55,228 bases of DNA from Muribaculaceae bacterium (GTDB lineage Bacteria; Bacteroidota; Bacteroidia; Bacteroidales; Muribaculaceae), in NCBI GenBank assembly GCA_017427945.1, contig JAFRRT010000019.1:1-55228 (forward strand), in the 5' to 3' direction. Positions 37,951 through 46,696 of the stretch are shown piece after piece. Position numbers and translations under genes: made by a program. The stretch's first letter is position 1. Each line of letters begins with the position of its first letter. The notes beneath the pieces were generated by a model. The model had not been told where the DNA came from and did not search any database. It was given only the letters and a program-made list of their open reading frames with translations.

Positions 37951-37967
37951 ACGCTAAGGTGCTAAGC
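37951..37967. repeat. GCTAAG-type short repeat, downstream copy
   Basis: ACGCTAAGGTGCTAAGC, 34 bp after the stop of the second BspA-like gene; see 35216-35240. Confidence 0.55.
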
Positions 37968-37983
37968 GAATTTATATACATAA

Positions 37984-38019
37984 CAAAAATCCCCTCAGTG
38001 CGTTGGCTTTGAGGGGATT
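37984..38019 (-). terminator. Terminator of the glyS-FKBP transcript
   Basis: Perfect 10-bp arms AATCCCCTCA / TGAGGGGATT, followed on the minus strand by TTTGTTA. It can also act on the convergent BspA-like gene. Confidence 0.8.
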
Positions 38020-38036
38020 GTCGTTTCTGAATCCAA

Positions 38037-38573
38037 TCAGTTGGCTTTGTACTTGTAAATATCCACCAGTTTCATGTCAAAGATGAGGTTGCTAAAAGGC
38101 AGCACAACTTCATCCCTCATGGTTGAGCCATAGCCCTGCTGATAAGGGACGATAACGGTGCAGCTGTCGCCCACATGCATGCGGGTGAGGGCAATCATCC
38201 AGCCCTCGACATTCTGGTTCACCACCGACCGGTAGATGCTGTCGGCAGGCGAGGTCCTAAGATAGGACGAATCGGCAGGCGTTCCGTCATAGACACTCAG
38301 ATGGTACTTCACGTCCACCGTCGAGGTGATGAGCGGCTTGAGGTTGTCCTTGGTGAGCATGGTGTCGTTGTGCCAGCGAATGAGCACCTGTGCCGAGGGG
38401 TCCCAGGGAGCAATCAACTGGGTGTATTGTCCCGAAGATGCCTGACGCTGATACCACTCGTCATTCTTCTCACGCCAATCTTTGTACTTATCATACATAT
38501 TTTCTCCCAGGCATGAGTCGAGCATCGTGAGCGCCACGATAGCCAACAAGATACTATAAATTAATTTCTTCAT
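38037..38573 (-). CDS. FKBP-type peptidyl-prolyl isomerase lipoprotein
   Basis: 178 residues with a lipoprotein signal (lipobox LDSC, Cys21). The C-terminal half is FKBP-like: VKYHLSVYDGTPADSSY, then VEGWMIALTRMHVGDSCTV, the PYQQGYGS loop and PFSNLIFDMKLVDI. Some active-site aromatics of classical FKBPs look replaced, so isomerase activity is likely but unproven. It is 35 bp downstream of glyS on the same strand. Confidence 0.85.
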   Translation of the reverse strand: MKKLIYSILLAIVALTMLDSCLGENMYDKYKDWREKNDEWYQRQASSGQYTQLIAPWDPSAQVLIRWHNDTMLTKDNLKPLITSTVDVKYHLSVYDGTPADSSYLRTSPADSIYRSVVNQNVEGWMIALTRMHVGDSCTVIVPYQQGYGSTMRDEVVLPFSNLIFDMKLVDIYKYKAN

Positions 38574-38607
38574 ATATTAAGCTTTTATCTGTTAGCTATT
38601 AATCGGG

Positions 38608-40152
38608 TTACATGAGTTTGCGGAGGACGTTGTTCAGGCTGCACTCCTGACTGATGATAGCAGGCAGGTCGGCGATGGCAACGCGCTGCTGCTGCATGGT
38701 GTCACGGTCACGCAGGGTGACGGTGTTGTCCTCAAGCGTCTGGCCGTCGACGGTGATGCAATAGGGAGTACCGATGGCATCCTGGCGACGGTAACGCTTG
38801 CCCACGGTGTCCTTGTCCTCGTAGTGGCAGGCAAAGTCAAACTTGAGCATGTTCATGATCTCGTGAGCCTTTTCGGGCATGCCGTCCTTGCGTACGAGCG
38901 GCAAGATGGCGCACTTGATGGGAGCCAGGGGCTTGGGCAAGTGCAGCACCACGCGGGTGTCGCCGCCCTCGAGCTGCTGCTCCTCGTAGCTGGAGCACAT
39001 CACCGAGAGGAACATGCGGTCCACGCCAATCGAGGTCTCGATGACGTAGGGGGTATAGCTCTCGTTGAGCTCGGCGTCGAAGTACTGAATCTTCTTGCCA
39101 GAGTATTTGGCGTGCTGGCTCAGGTCGAAGTCGGTGCGGCTGTGGATACCCTCCACCTCCTTGAAGCCGAACGGCATCTTGAACTCGATGTCGGTGGCGG
39201 CGTTGGCATAGTGAGCCAACTTCTCGTGGTCGTGGAAGCGGTACTTCTCGTCGCCCAGGCCCAATGCCTTGTGCCAGCGCAAACGCGTCTCACGCCAGAA
39301 GTCAAACCACTTCAGCTCCTCACCGGGACGTACAAAGAATTGCATCTCCATCTGCTCAAACTCGCGCATGCGGAAGATGAACTGACGGGCCACAATCTCG
39401 TTGCGGAAGGCCTTACCAATCTGTGCGATACCAAAGGGGATGCGCATGCGGCCAGTCTTCTGCACATTCAGGAAGTTCACAAAAATACCCTGTGCCGTCT
39501 CGGGACGCAGGTACACGTCCATCGTGGAGTCGGCACTGCTGCCCATCTGGGTCTTGAACATGAGGTTGAACTGACGCACGTCGGTCCAATTCTTGGTACC
39601 GCTCACGGGGTCCACAATCTCATAGTCCACGATAATCTGCTTGAGCTCGGCGAGGTCGTTGTCGTTCATCGCCTTCTCGTAGCGGGCATGCAGCTCGTCG
39701 CGCTTCTTCTGGTTCTCGAGTACGCGGGGATTGGTCTGGCGGAACATCGTTTCGTCAAACTTGTCGCCAAAGCGCTTGGCAGCCTTCTCGCACTCCTTGT
39801 TCATCTTCTCCTCGATCTTGGCGATCTCGTCCTCGATGAGCACGTCGGCACGGTAGCGCTTCTTGCTATCGCGGTTGTCAATCAAGGGGTCGTTGAATGC
39901 GTCAACGTGGCCCGAAGCCTTCCAGATGGTGGGGTGCATAAAGATGGCGCTGTCGATGCCCACGATGTTCTCGTGCAGCAAGGTCATCGCTTCCCACCAG
40001 TAGCGCTTGATATTGTTTTTCAATTCTACACCGTTTTGTGCATAGTCATAAACCGCGCCCAGGCCGTCATAAATCTCACTTGAGGGGAACACAAAGCCAT
40101 ATTCCTTGGCATGCGACACGATTTTCTTGAAAACGTCTTCCTGTTTTGCCAT
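38608..40152 (-). CDS. glyS: Glycyl-tRNA synthetase, eukaryote-like alpha2 type
   Basis: A 514-residue class II synthetase charging tRNA-Gly. Visible are the N-terminal KRYWWEAM region, class II motif 2 around FRNEIVARQFIFRMREFEQME, and motif 3 with GVDRMFLSVM. The C-terminal anticodon-binding domain contains PIKCAILPLV. It is the single-chain form, as in other Bacteroidota. Its promoter is TTTG-N18-TACCTTTG (40204-40233), and the FKBP gene follows. Confidence 0.96.
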   Translation of the reverse strand: MAKQEDVFKKIVSHAKEYGFVFPSSEIYDGLGAVYDYAQNGVELKNNIKRYWWEAMTLLHENIVGIDSAIFMHPTIWKASGHVDAFNDPLIDNRDSKKRYRADVLIEDEIAKIEEKMNKECEKAAKRFGDKFDETMFRQTNPRVLENQKKRDELHARYEKAMNDNDLAELKQIIVDYEIVDPVSGTKNWTDVRQFNLMFKTQMGSSADSTMDVYLRPETAQGIFVNFLNVQKTGRMRIPFGIAQIGKAFRNEIVARQFIFRMREFEQMEMQFFVRPGEELKWFDFWRETRLRWHKALGLGDEKYRFHDHEKLAHYANAATDIEFKMPFGFKEVEGIHSRTDFDLSQHAKYSGKKIQYFDAELNESYTPYVIETSIGVDRMFLSVMCSSYEEQQLEGGDTRVVLHLPKPLAPIKCAILPLVRKDGMPEKAHEIMNMLKFDFACHYEDKDTVGKRYRRQDAIGTPYCITVDGQTLEDNTVTLRDRDTMQQQRVAIADLPAIISQECSLNNVLRKLM

Positions 40153-40203
40153 TGTTAGATGTTTTATTATTGTTTTTGTGATATTTCTTTAGATTTCAAA
40201 CGG

Positions 40204-40233
40204 CAAAGGTACAAAAAATCCCTCAAAACCAAA
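40204..40233 (-). promoter_or_regulatory. Promoter of glyS
   Basis: On the minus strand TTTG (40230-40233) and TACCTTTG (40204-40211) are 18 bp apart. Confidence 0.65.
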
Positions 40234-40333
40234 GCGCCTTGAGAGATATTAGGGTTATTTAACGGGATTAGCGATAAAACTGCCGTGTCCACTCATGCCA
40301 CTTTCCCTTATCTTACACTATCCCCAAAACAGT

Positions 40334-41806
40334 TTAGAACTGGGAGTAGAGGAAGGGCTGGACGGTAGCGCTTGCGAACTGGAGCACCAATTGGATAAGG
40401 ACGATGAAGATGAGCAGTTTCACTACCCATGGAGCCGCGATGAAGCGGTCACGCAGCATGTCCCAAATGCGCGTGGGCACGAAGTGCAGGCCGAAGATGA
40501 TGGCGAGCATGATGCACCAGGTGCTGCGGCGGGCAAGGAAGACAGGCAGATAAGCCCACTCAAAGTCAGTGAAGATGCCAGTGATAACCTGTCCCGCGGC
40601 ATGGAACGTGTTGGCGCGGAAGAATATCCACAGGAAGGCCACAAAGCAGAACGTCATCAGCCATGACACAAAGCGGGTGATGCGTGTGCTGGCGATGGTG
40701 TCGAGCCAGGGTTTGCACAGTTTGTGGACACACAGGGCAATGCCATGCCCGGCGCCCCACACCACAAAGGTCCATGCCGCGCCATGCCACAAGCCGCCAA
40801 GGAGCATCGTCACCATGAGGTTGAAATACTGGCGCAGCTTACCCCTGCGGTTGCCGCCCAACGGAATGTAGATGTAATCACGCAACCACGTTGACAGCGT
40901 GATGTGCCAGCGGTGCCAGAACTCGGTGACGTTGAGCGAACGGTATGGATAGTTGAAGTTGATGCCCAAGTCAAAACCCATAATACTGCCCAGACCGATG
41001 GCCATATCACTATAGCCCGAGAAGTCGCAGTATATCTGCATGGTGAAGCCCAGCACCGCCATAAGCAACTCAAAACCGGTATAACCCGAGGGGTTGCCAA
41101 AAGCGATGTTGTTGTATTGAGCAATATAGTCGGCAAAGACGGCCTTCTTGAGGATACCCAGCATGATGAGCCACAGGCCGCCGTAAATCATCTTGCGCGT
41201 GGCGGGCTTGTTCGCCTGCAACTGCGGAATGAAGTCACACGACCGCACAATGGGTCCTGCCACCAGGCACGGGAAGAAGGACAGGAAGAACAGGTGGTCA
41301 AGATAGTCATCGACAGGAGCTATCTTGCCGCGATACACATCGACCACATAACTGATGGTGCGGAACGTATAGAACGAGATGCCCACCGGCATGATGAGGT
41401 CAAGTGGCTGGAAATTGCCGCCAATAAGCGCCTCGAAGTTCGACATCACGAAGTTGCTGTACTTGAAAAACAGCAGGATGCTCAGCGAAAATATCAGCGA
41501 CACCGACAAGGCAATGCGCCGCTCGGTGCGGTTCTTGCTGGAATAGATGAACTGCGCCACCCACCAGTCAAATATGGAGGTCGCCACCAGCAACAGGAAG
41601 AACAGGCCGCTGGACTTGTAGAAAAAGTATAGGCTGAAGGCGATGACAAACAGCATCATCTTCTTGCGGCGAGACTTCAGCAGTGCATACAGCGGCAAGA
41701 AGATAAGGAACAGCACCCAGAACAACCCACTGGTGAACAGCATGGGCTCGTCCTGGTTAAAAGCGAACAGGGACAGCAGCTGCGATATGTCGATGGATGC
41801 TAACAT
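40334..41806 (-). CDS. MBOAT-family O-acyltransferase (AlgI/PatA-like)
   Basis: A 490-residue polytopic membrane protein with about 11 hydrophobic segments. MBOAT signatures are present: MPVGISFYTFRTISYVVDVYRG, FWHRWHITLSTWLRDYIYIPLGG, and the active-site His in GGLWHGAAWTFVVWG. Such proteins pass acyl groups across the membrane to a partner SGNH enzyme. That partner is encoded directly upstream with no intergenic base (41807). It is the last gene of the five-gene cell-wall operon. Confidence 0.93.
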   Translation of the reverse strand: MLASIDISQLLSLFAFNQDEPMLFTSGLFWVLFLIFLPLYALLKSRRKKMMLFVIAFSLYFFYKSSGLFFLLLVATSIFDWWVAQFIYSSKNRTERRIALSVSLIFSLSILLFFKYSNFVMSNFEALIGGNFQPLDLIMPVGISFYTFRTISYVVDVYRGKIAPVDDYLDHLFFLSFFPCLVAGPIVRSCDFIPQLQANKPATRKMIYGGLWLIMLGILKKAVFADYIAQYNNIAFGNPSGYTGFELLMAVLGFTMQIYCDFSGYSDMAIGLGSIMGFDLGINFNYPYRSLNVTEFWHRWHITLSTWLRDYIYIPLGGNRRGKLRQYFNLMVTMLLGGLWHGAAWTFVVWGAGHGIALCVHKLCKPWLDTIASTRITRFVSWLMTFCFVAFLWIFFRANTFHAAGQVITGIFTDFEWAYLPVFLARRSTWCIMLAIIFGLHFVPTRIWDMLRDRFIAAPWVVKLLIFIVLIQLVLQFASATVQPFLYSQF

Positions 41807-42607
41807 TTAGGCAGGCGGCTGATAGATTACAATTTGTGAAGCACGGCTGATGCCATCGGCAGGACGCTCCAAGCGGATAGGATGCGCACACTCGGCCTCC
41901 ATCCACTTGACGACACGGTCCATCCACTTGTGGGCTGACGAACGCTTGGGGTGCGCTCCGTCACGGCTGCGCTCAAACTCGTCGTTGGCACTCAGGTAGA
42001 AGGTGCCCTTGTCGAGTTCCTGAGCGAGCATGTCGTTAATGCCGGTATCCTCATCCCAGTTGGGCGGGCCAATCCACACATAGGGGATATCGCCGATTTC
42101 GGCGAGGATTTTCTTCAGGTAGGGACGACGCGCCCGCTTGATATCGGGGACATACAACTCGTTGGCACCCAGGCACACAAAGATGTAGTCAGGGTGAAAC
42201 TTGTTGATGAGTTCGGTGAGACGTGCCGTCTGGCCCCAGCACAGGGTGGAGCTGCTGTACCAGATGACTTCGACCAGCTTGTGGCCGTTCTTGTCACAGT
42301 AAGCGGCAAGGCGGGGGGCCAGACCTTCAAGCATCGAGTCGCCGATGAAAAGGATGTTCTTGGCTGTCGTGTCCATCGGGGCACGCCACGATTCATCATT
42401 CTCTTCCTCGACGGCATCGTCTTTCTTCTTTTTGGCAGACTTCGTCACCCCGCCATCATCGAACAGTGCCTTAACGTCACGAACAAATGTAGGAGTCTTG
42501 ATGTTAAGTCCGCCCACACTGATGCCGTCCTGCCAACACGACAGGAACGCAAAGAACACGAGAGCGGCAAACAGCAGGGCCCAAAGTCCCCAATAATGCT
42601 TATTCAT
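41807..42607 (-). CDS. SGNH-fold hydrolase/O-acetyltransferase, membrane-anchored
   Basis: 266 residues. One N-terminal transmembrane segment (about residues 7-23) is followed by a charged linker (KKKKDDAVEEEND) and an SGNH domain: block I ILFIGDSMLEG, block III CLGANELY, and block V DGAHPKRSSAHKW with the Asp/His pair. Together with the adjacent MBOAT it resembles PatA/PatB or AlgI/AlgJ pairs that O-acetylate periplasmic polysaccharide. Peptidoglycan is the likeliest target given the operon. Confidence 0.87.
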   Translation of the reverse strand: MNKHYWGLWALLFAALVFFAFLSCWQDGISVGGLNIKTPTFVRDVKALFDDGGVTKSAKKKKDDAVEEENDESWRAPMDTTAKNILFIGDSMLEGLAPRLAAYCDKNGHKLVEVIWYSSSTLCWGQTARLTELINKFHPDYIFVCLGANELYVPDIKRARRPYLKKILAEIGDIPYVWIGPPNWDEDTGINDMLAQELDKGTFYLSANDEFERSRDGAHPKRSSAHKWMDRVVKWMEAECAHPIRLERPADGISRASQIVIYQPPA

Positions 42608-42663
42608 TATGAGCTTTTAGCAGTTGGCTATTAGCTTTTAACGTAATTAATACAGGTTAATCA

Positions 42664-43827
42664 TTAGAGCAATTCAATACCCAAGCCGGGACGATCGTGC
42701 AGGGTAATCTTACCGTTCTCGACCGTCATACCAGTAAAGCGGTCGTTGGCGATAAGCAGGTTACCGTCCAGGTCGGCATAGTCAACGACAGGCGACAGGT
42801 TGGCGGCAGCGGTTACGGCGCATGAGGTCTCGGTCATACAGCCAATCATCACCTTCATGTCGAGGGCACGTGCCAAGGTCACCATCTTGTGAGCCTCATA
42901 AAGACCGGTACTCTTCATCAGCTTGATGTTGATGCCGTCATATACGCCCTTGAAGCGCACGATGTCGGGCAGGCGCTGGAATGCCTCATCGGCGATGATG
43001 GGCAGCGGTGAACGCTCACGCAGCCATGCCGTCTCGTCAATCCAAGTCTTGTCAAAGGGCTGCTCGACAAAGATACAGTTGCGTTCCTTGAGCCAGTGGC
43101 ACATCTCCAGCGCATATTCCTTGTTGTTCCATCCCTGGTTGCAGTCGACGCAGATAGGAACGTCGGGCATCATCTCGTTGATAATGTTGATAGTTGCCTG
43201 GTCCTGATCCAGACCCATCTTGGCCTTGATGAGTTTGTAGGGGCGTGCCTCCTCGACCTTCTGGCGAACAACCTCGGGGGTGTCGATACCGATGGTGAAG
43301 CTGGTAACCGGCGTCTTCTCGGGATTGTAACCCCAAATCTTGTACCAGGGCTGGCCCATGATTTTACCCAATAGGTCGTGCAGGGCGATGTCGATACTGG
43401 CTTTGGCAGCGCGGTTGTTCTCATCAACGTGGTCCACATAGTCCAGGATGTCCTCGATGCAGAAGGGATCCTTGAACTGCTCCAGGTCGAGCTTGTTGAG
43501 GAAGGCGGTCACACTCTCAACGCTCTCGCCCAGGTAAGGCGGCATCGATGCCTCGCCATAGCCCTTGATGCCGTCATATTCGAGCGTCACCTGAACGTCG
43601 GGCGTAGTGGTGCGGCTGTAACGCGCCAGGTTGAAAGCGTGGCGCAGTTTCAACTCGTAGGGGAAAAACGACAGTTTCAACTTGCCGGTCTTGGCCACTT
43701 GGTTCACACGGGGAACAGCCTTTTTGGCTTTCTTTTTTGTCACGCGCTCCACAGCGTCGATTGACACGGGCGATGCGGCGGCAATGGCCGTCAAACCCAT
43801 TCCTGCGATAAATTTTCTTCTGTCCAT
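42664..43827 (-). CDS. Dipeptide (L-Ala-D/L-Glu-type) epimerase, exported
   Basis: A 387-residue enolase-superfamily protein. Residues 3-5 (RRK) and the following hydrophobic segment look like a twin-arginine signal, so export of the folded enzyme is plausible. Motifs include KAKMGLDQDQ with the first base Lys, VDCNQGW, VEQPF and IADEAFQ for Mg2+ binding, and INIKLMKS with the second Lys. The family epimerises L-Ala-D-Glu from murein peptides. Next to an NlpC/P60 endopeptidase this gives the YkfB-YkfC-like pairing for murein peptide salvage. Confidence 0.88.
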   Translation of the reverse strand: MDRRKFIAGMGLTAIAAASPVSIDAVERVTKKKAKKAVPRVNQVAKTGKLKLSFFPYELKLRHAFNLARYSRTTTPDVQVTLEYDGIKGYGEASMPPYLGESVESVTAFLNKLDLEQFKDPFCIEDILDYVDHVDENNRAAKASIDIALHDLLGKIMGQPWYKIWGYNPEKTPVTSFTIGIDTPEVVRQKVEEARPYKLIKAKMGLDQDQATINIINEMMPDVPICVDCNQGWNNKEYALEMCHWLKERNCIFVEQPFDKTWIDETAWLRERSPLPIIADEAFQRLPDIVRFKGVYDGINIKLMKSTGLYEAHKMVTLARALDMKVMIGCMTETSCAVTAAANLSPVVDYADLDGNLLIANDRFTGMTVENGKITLHDRPGLGIELL

Positions 43828-43887
43828 TGTATATATTGTAATTAGTTCTTTGTTAATTTCTAATTCCTATCTTCTCACTTCTAAGTC

Positions 43888-45042
43888 TTAAAAGTACCAC
43901 GGATGGTTCTTCAGGGCGATGATGCCCTTAGTGCCCACCATGCCTTTGATGCGGCTGGCACTCAACGGCGAGTACAGGTAAGGATAATCGCTGGCCGTGG
44001 GAATCAGGCTGTTGATTTTCACCTGACCCGAGCAATGGATATACTTGCCGTCACGCAGGTAGATGCCCACATGCGTCACACGGCCGGTCTTCTCGTTGCC
44101 AAAGAAGAGCAGGTCACCGGTCTCGTACTGGCGCCAGTCGGTACCCTTCTTCATGATTTTGCCGGTAAGTGCCTGCTGCGAGGCGTCACGTTGCAAGATG
44201 ATGCCGTTGCTCAGGTAGCTCACCTTAGACAGGCCCGAACAGTCGGTCACCTTGGTGCTGGTGCCGCCCCACAAGTAGCTGGAACCCATCATGCGGCGTG
44301 CCGTTTTCTCGATTTGGGCGGCGCTGAAGCCCTGCTGACTCCACTGCGACAGTTCGGCGACATCGGCACCATCGACCCACCCCACTCTACCGTCGGGAGT
44401 GACGAGTTTAAGCCAGCCGCCTTGAGCTGTCTTATATTCCAGGATATTGCCCATCACCAGGTCGCTCACGGTCTCGTCACCATGGGGCTCTGTCACCAGG
44501 CGAGAGTCATAAGCAGTGACGATGTAGCGCTTGGCTTTGCGCCACGTCTTCATCTGCGCCTCGGTTTTGAATGACAGCGAACTCTCGGGGACATAGGCGA
44601 TATAGTCATCGGCCATCTGCACCCGGTACCAGTCTTCACACTTCTGCAAGACCTTGACAGGTGCGCCCATGATGCCCTGGGTGGCAATTTCAGCGCTGTG
44701 CTTGGGCTCGGTACGCAGCGTAGCGATACTCAGCTTCACCAAAGCCCACTTGCGGGCAGCGGGAATGCCGTCCTCAAGGACAGTAATCTTATCGGTATAG
44801 GTGCTGAAGCCATTTTTAATCATAGCGGCTTGGATGGCCTTCTTTTGAGCCTGTGTGCCCACTGTGCCTGACAGCACCCACTTGCTGCCCTGCTGGCTGG
44901 CGTTCACGTCCCAAATGGCTGTACGCTTATCAGGAGCGATGCGCTGCTTGAGTTCGTTAAGCGTCTCGACGGGCGTCACGGCCAATGCCACCAGGCTTGA
45001 CACTGACAAAACCAACGTGAGAATCAATGATTTGATATCCAT
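43888..45042 (-). CDS. NlpC/P60 endopeptidase with SH3 domains (YkfC-like)
   Basis: 384 residues with a signal peptide. An N-terminal domain of about 80 residues precedes two SH3b-like domains (about 100-155 and 170-228) and the C40 peptidase domain. The catalytic set is Cys268 in TDCSGL, His324 in THVGIYL and His336 in KYIHCSG. Such proteins cut gamma-D-Glu-diamino-acid bonds in free murein peptides, producing the L-Ala-D-Glu used by the next gene's epimerase. Confidence 0.92.
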   Translation of the reverse strand: MDIKSLILTLVLSVSSLVALAVTPVETLNELKQRIAPDKRTAIWDVNASQQGSKWVLSGTVGTQAQKKAIQAAMIKNGFSTYTDKITVLEDGIPAARKWALVKLSIATLRTEPKHSAEIATQGIMGAPVKVLQKCEDWYRVQMADDYIAYVPESSLSFKTEAQMKTWRKAKRYIVTAYDSRLVTEPHGDETVSDLVMGNILEYKTAQGGWLKLVTPDGRVGWVDGADVAELSQWSQQGFSAAQIEKTARRMMGSSYLWGGTSTKVTDCSGLSKVSYLSNGIILQRDASQQALTGKIMKKGTDWRQYETGDLLFFGNEKTGRVTHVGIYLRDGKYIHCSGQVKINSLIPTASDYPYLYSPLSASRIKGMVGTKGIIALKNHPWYF

Positions 45043-45088
45043 AATAATTCCAGTTTTAAACTAAAACCTATTACCTAATGCATAAAAC

Positions 45089-46513
45089 CTAACGCCTAAC
45101 AGGTGTTATCGAATTAACTTTCAGGTGGCTGTCCCATTTGTCATAGAACAGGTTGCCCTGACGCCACTCGACCTCGCCGGGCTGGAAATCGACCGTCTCA
45201 CTACGGATGTAGGTCTTGGGGGGACTCAGCACGTCACCCACGCCCTCGTTCGAGGCCATACGATAGACGTCAATGCCCGTAGCATAGTAGTCGTTCAACA
45301 CGGTGCCCACAGCGCTACGTCCGAAAGAGGGGTCGGTGGGAACCCAGCCGATGCCCTCAAAATAGGTCTCGCACCAGTCGTGCCAGTTGATTTCGTCGGG
45401 ATGCAGCATCCAGCCGCTCTCCCATCGTGCGGGAATACCCAATGAGCGCACCAGCGTGATGTAAAGCAATCCCACCTGACCACAGTCACCGTGGTTGTTC
45501 TCAAGCACATACTGCGGAATGTTAGCCAGGGTGCTGTAATCACGGGCGCCCGCCCACGGCAGGTTATGGCCAATCCACTCATAAATTTTGGCGGCCTGCA
45601 GTACGGGGTTGGTCTCGTTGCCCACAATCTTGCGAGCCAGCGCGCGCATCTCATCGGTGATGATGACATGGCGCGGCTCATCGCCGGTGAACTTCTGATA
45701 CTCGGCGTTGCTCTTGTCATAGGGCTTGAGCATGGCAATAAGATCCTGCTGGGCATAGTGACGTTCGCCCACATCGTAGGAGAAGGTATATTCAAAGTGA
45801 GTTGGCTCACCCTTGACAGCCACCGCCTCCATATAAACGGTGTGGTGCTTGCTGCCCTGGCTGAAGGTCACAGGGCGGTTGCTGCTCTCCAAGCGGATGT
45901 TCTTTTGACGCAGATTCTCGTAGGGGAACGGCATCCACACACGCAGCGTCTCGCCAGCGGGAACAGCATCGGCATCCACGTCAAGGACGAAGGTGATGTT
46001 CATGTGACGCCAGTCGCGCACATTATGCTCATCGGCAGGTGTTGCCATTGCATCCAAGTAATATTTGTGGCGCGTGAGGAAGGTCTCATGGCTGTCCTCG
46101 GCATTCTGGGCAGCAAATTCCTTACCCAGGAGCCACAGGTTGCCGACACTCTTGCGGAACCACATTTCCTTGCCGTCGATGTTCATGACCTCGAGGGCAC
46201 GGGTGTCCTTCCAGTGCTGGATCTGGGCATCGGTTGCCTCGGGCATCTTCTCGCGTATCTTCTTCACGCCCTCCTCAGGGGTGATGCGGAAGTCGGTGCG
46301 GATGCGTTGCATAATGGTGCGCAGCGAGTCGATGCGGACGGCATCAGCCTTGCGCACGCTCTTGGGCAACGACTTCATCAATTTCTCAGCACGGGCAAAT
46401 TCACCCTGTGCGATATACTGGTCAACCTGTCCTTGCCAATCGGGTTCCACGGCAAGTCCTGCCAACGACAAAGCGCTGATTACCAGCGTTAACATGAATC
46501 TTTTTACCTTCAT
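45089..46513 (-). CDS. Secreted transglutaminase-like (papain-fold) protein
   Basis: 474 residues with a signal peptide (LSLAGLAVEP). A helical N-terminal part of about 150 residues and a beta-rich middle part lead to a transglutaminase-core domain. Its catalytic triad is Cys in NHGDCGQVG, His in NWHDWCETYF and Asp in PTDPSFG. Such domains in Bacteroidales are cysteine peptidases or amidases. As first gene of the wall operon it probably acts on murein peptides. A TATTTTTG box lies at 46540-46547. Confidence 0.87.
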   Translation of the reverse strand: MKVKRFMLTLVISALSLAGLAVEPDWQGQVDQYIAQGEFARAEKLMKSLPKSVRKADAVRIDSLRTIMQRIRTDFRITPEEGVKKIREKMPEATDAQIQHWKDTRALEVMNIDGKEMWFRKSVGNLWLLGKEFAAQNAEDSHETFLTRHKYYLDAMATPADEHNVRDWRHMNITFVLDVDADAVPAGETLRVWMPFPYENLRQKNIRLESSNRPVTFSQGSKHHTVYMEAVAVKGEPTHFEYTFSYDVGERHYAQQDLIAMLKPYDKSNAEYQKFTGDEPRHVIITDEMRALARKIVGNETNPVLQAAKIYEWIGHNLPWAGARDYSTLANIPQYVLENNHGDCGQVGLLYITLVRSLGIPARWESGWMLHPDEINWHDWCETYFEGIGWVPTDPSFGRSAVGTVLNDYYATGIDVYRMASNEGVGDVLSPPKTYIRSETVDFQPGEVEWRQGNLFYDKWDSHLKVNSITPVRR

Positions 46514-46539
46514 TTTCCCTATAGGTTATAATTAACGAG

Positions 46540-46547
46540 CAAAAATA
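46540..46547 (-). promoter_or_regulatory. -7 box of the five-gene wall operon
   Basis: TATTTTTG on the minus strand, 27 bp before the transglutaminase-like gene. The intergenic gaps in the operon are 46, 60, 56 and 0 bp. Confidence 0.5.
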
Positions 46548-46643
46548 CATCTTTTTTTAATACTTCATCTCCTTTGGGCGAAATAGTTATTAACAACAGG
46601 CTATTTTCATCTTTGTTATAACAGCAATCTCAATTATTGGTTG

Positions 46644-46651
46644 TATCTTTG
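46644..46651 (+). promoter_or_regulatory. -7 box of tpiA
   Basis: TATCTTTG, 45 bp before the ATG at 46697. It lies inside the longer frame and supports the shorter protein. Confidence 0.55.
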
Positions 46652-46696
46652 CACCCTCAAATCACATTATTATTTATTGTAAATTTCAGCAAGAAT

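Noticed and set aside
38824-40083. A 419-codon open frame antisense to glyS
   Set aside because: It lies wholly opposite a certain tRNA synthetase gene; the absence of stops follows from that gene's codon use.
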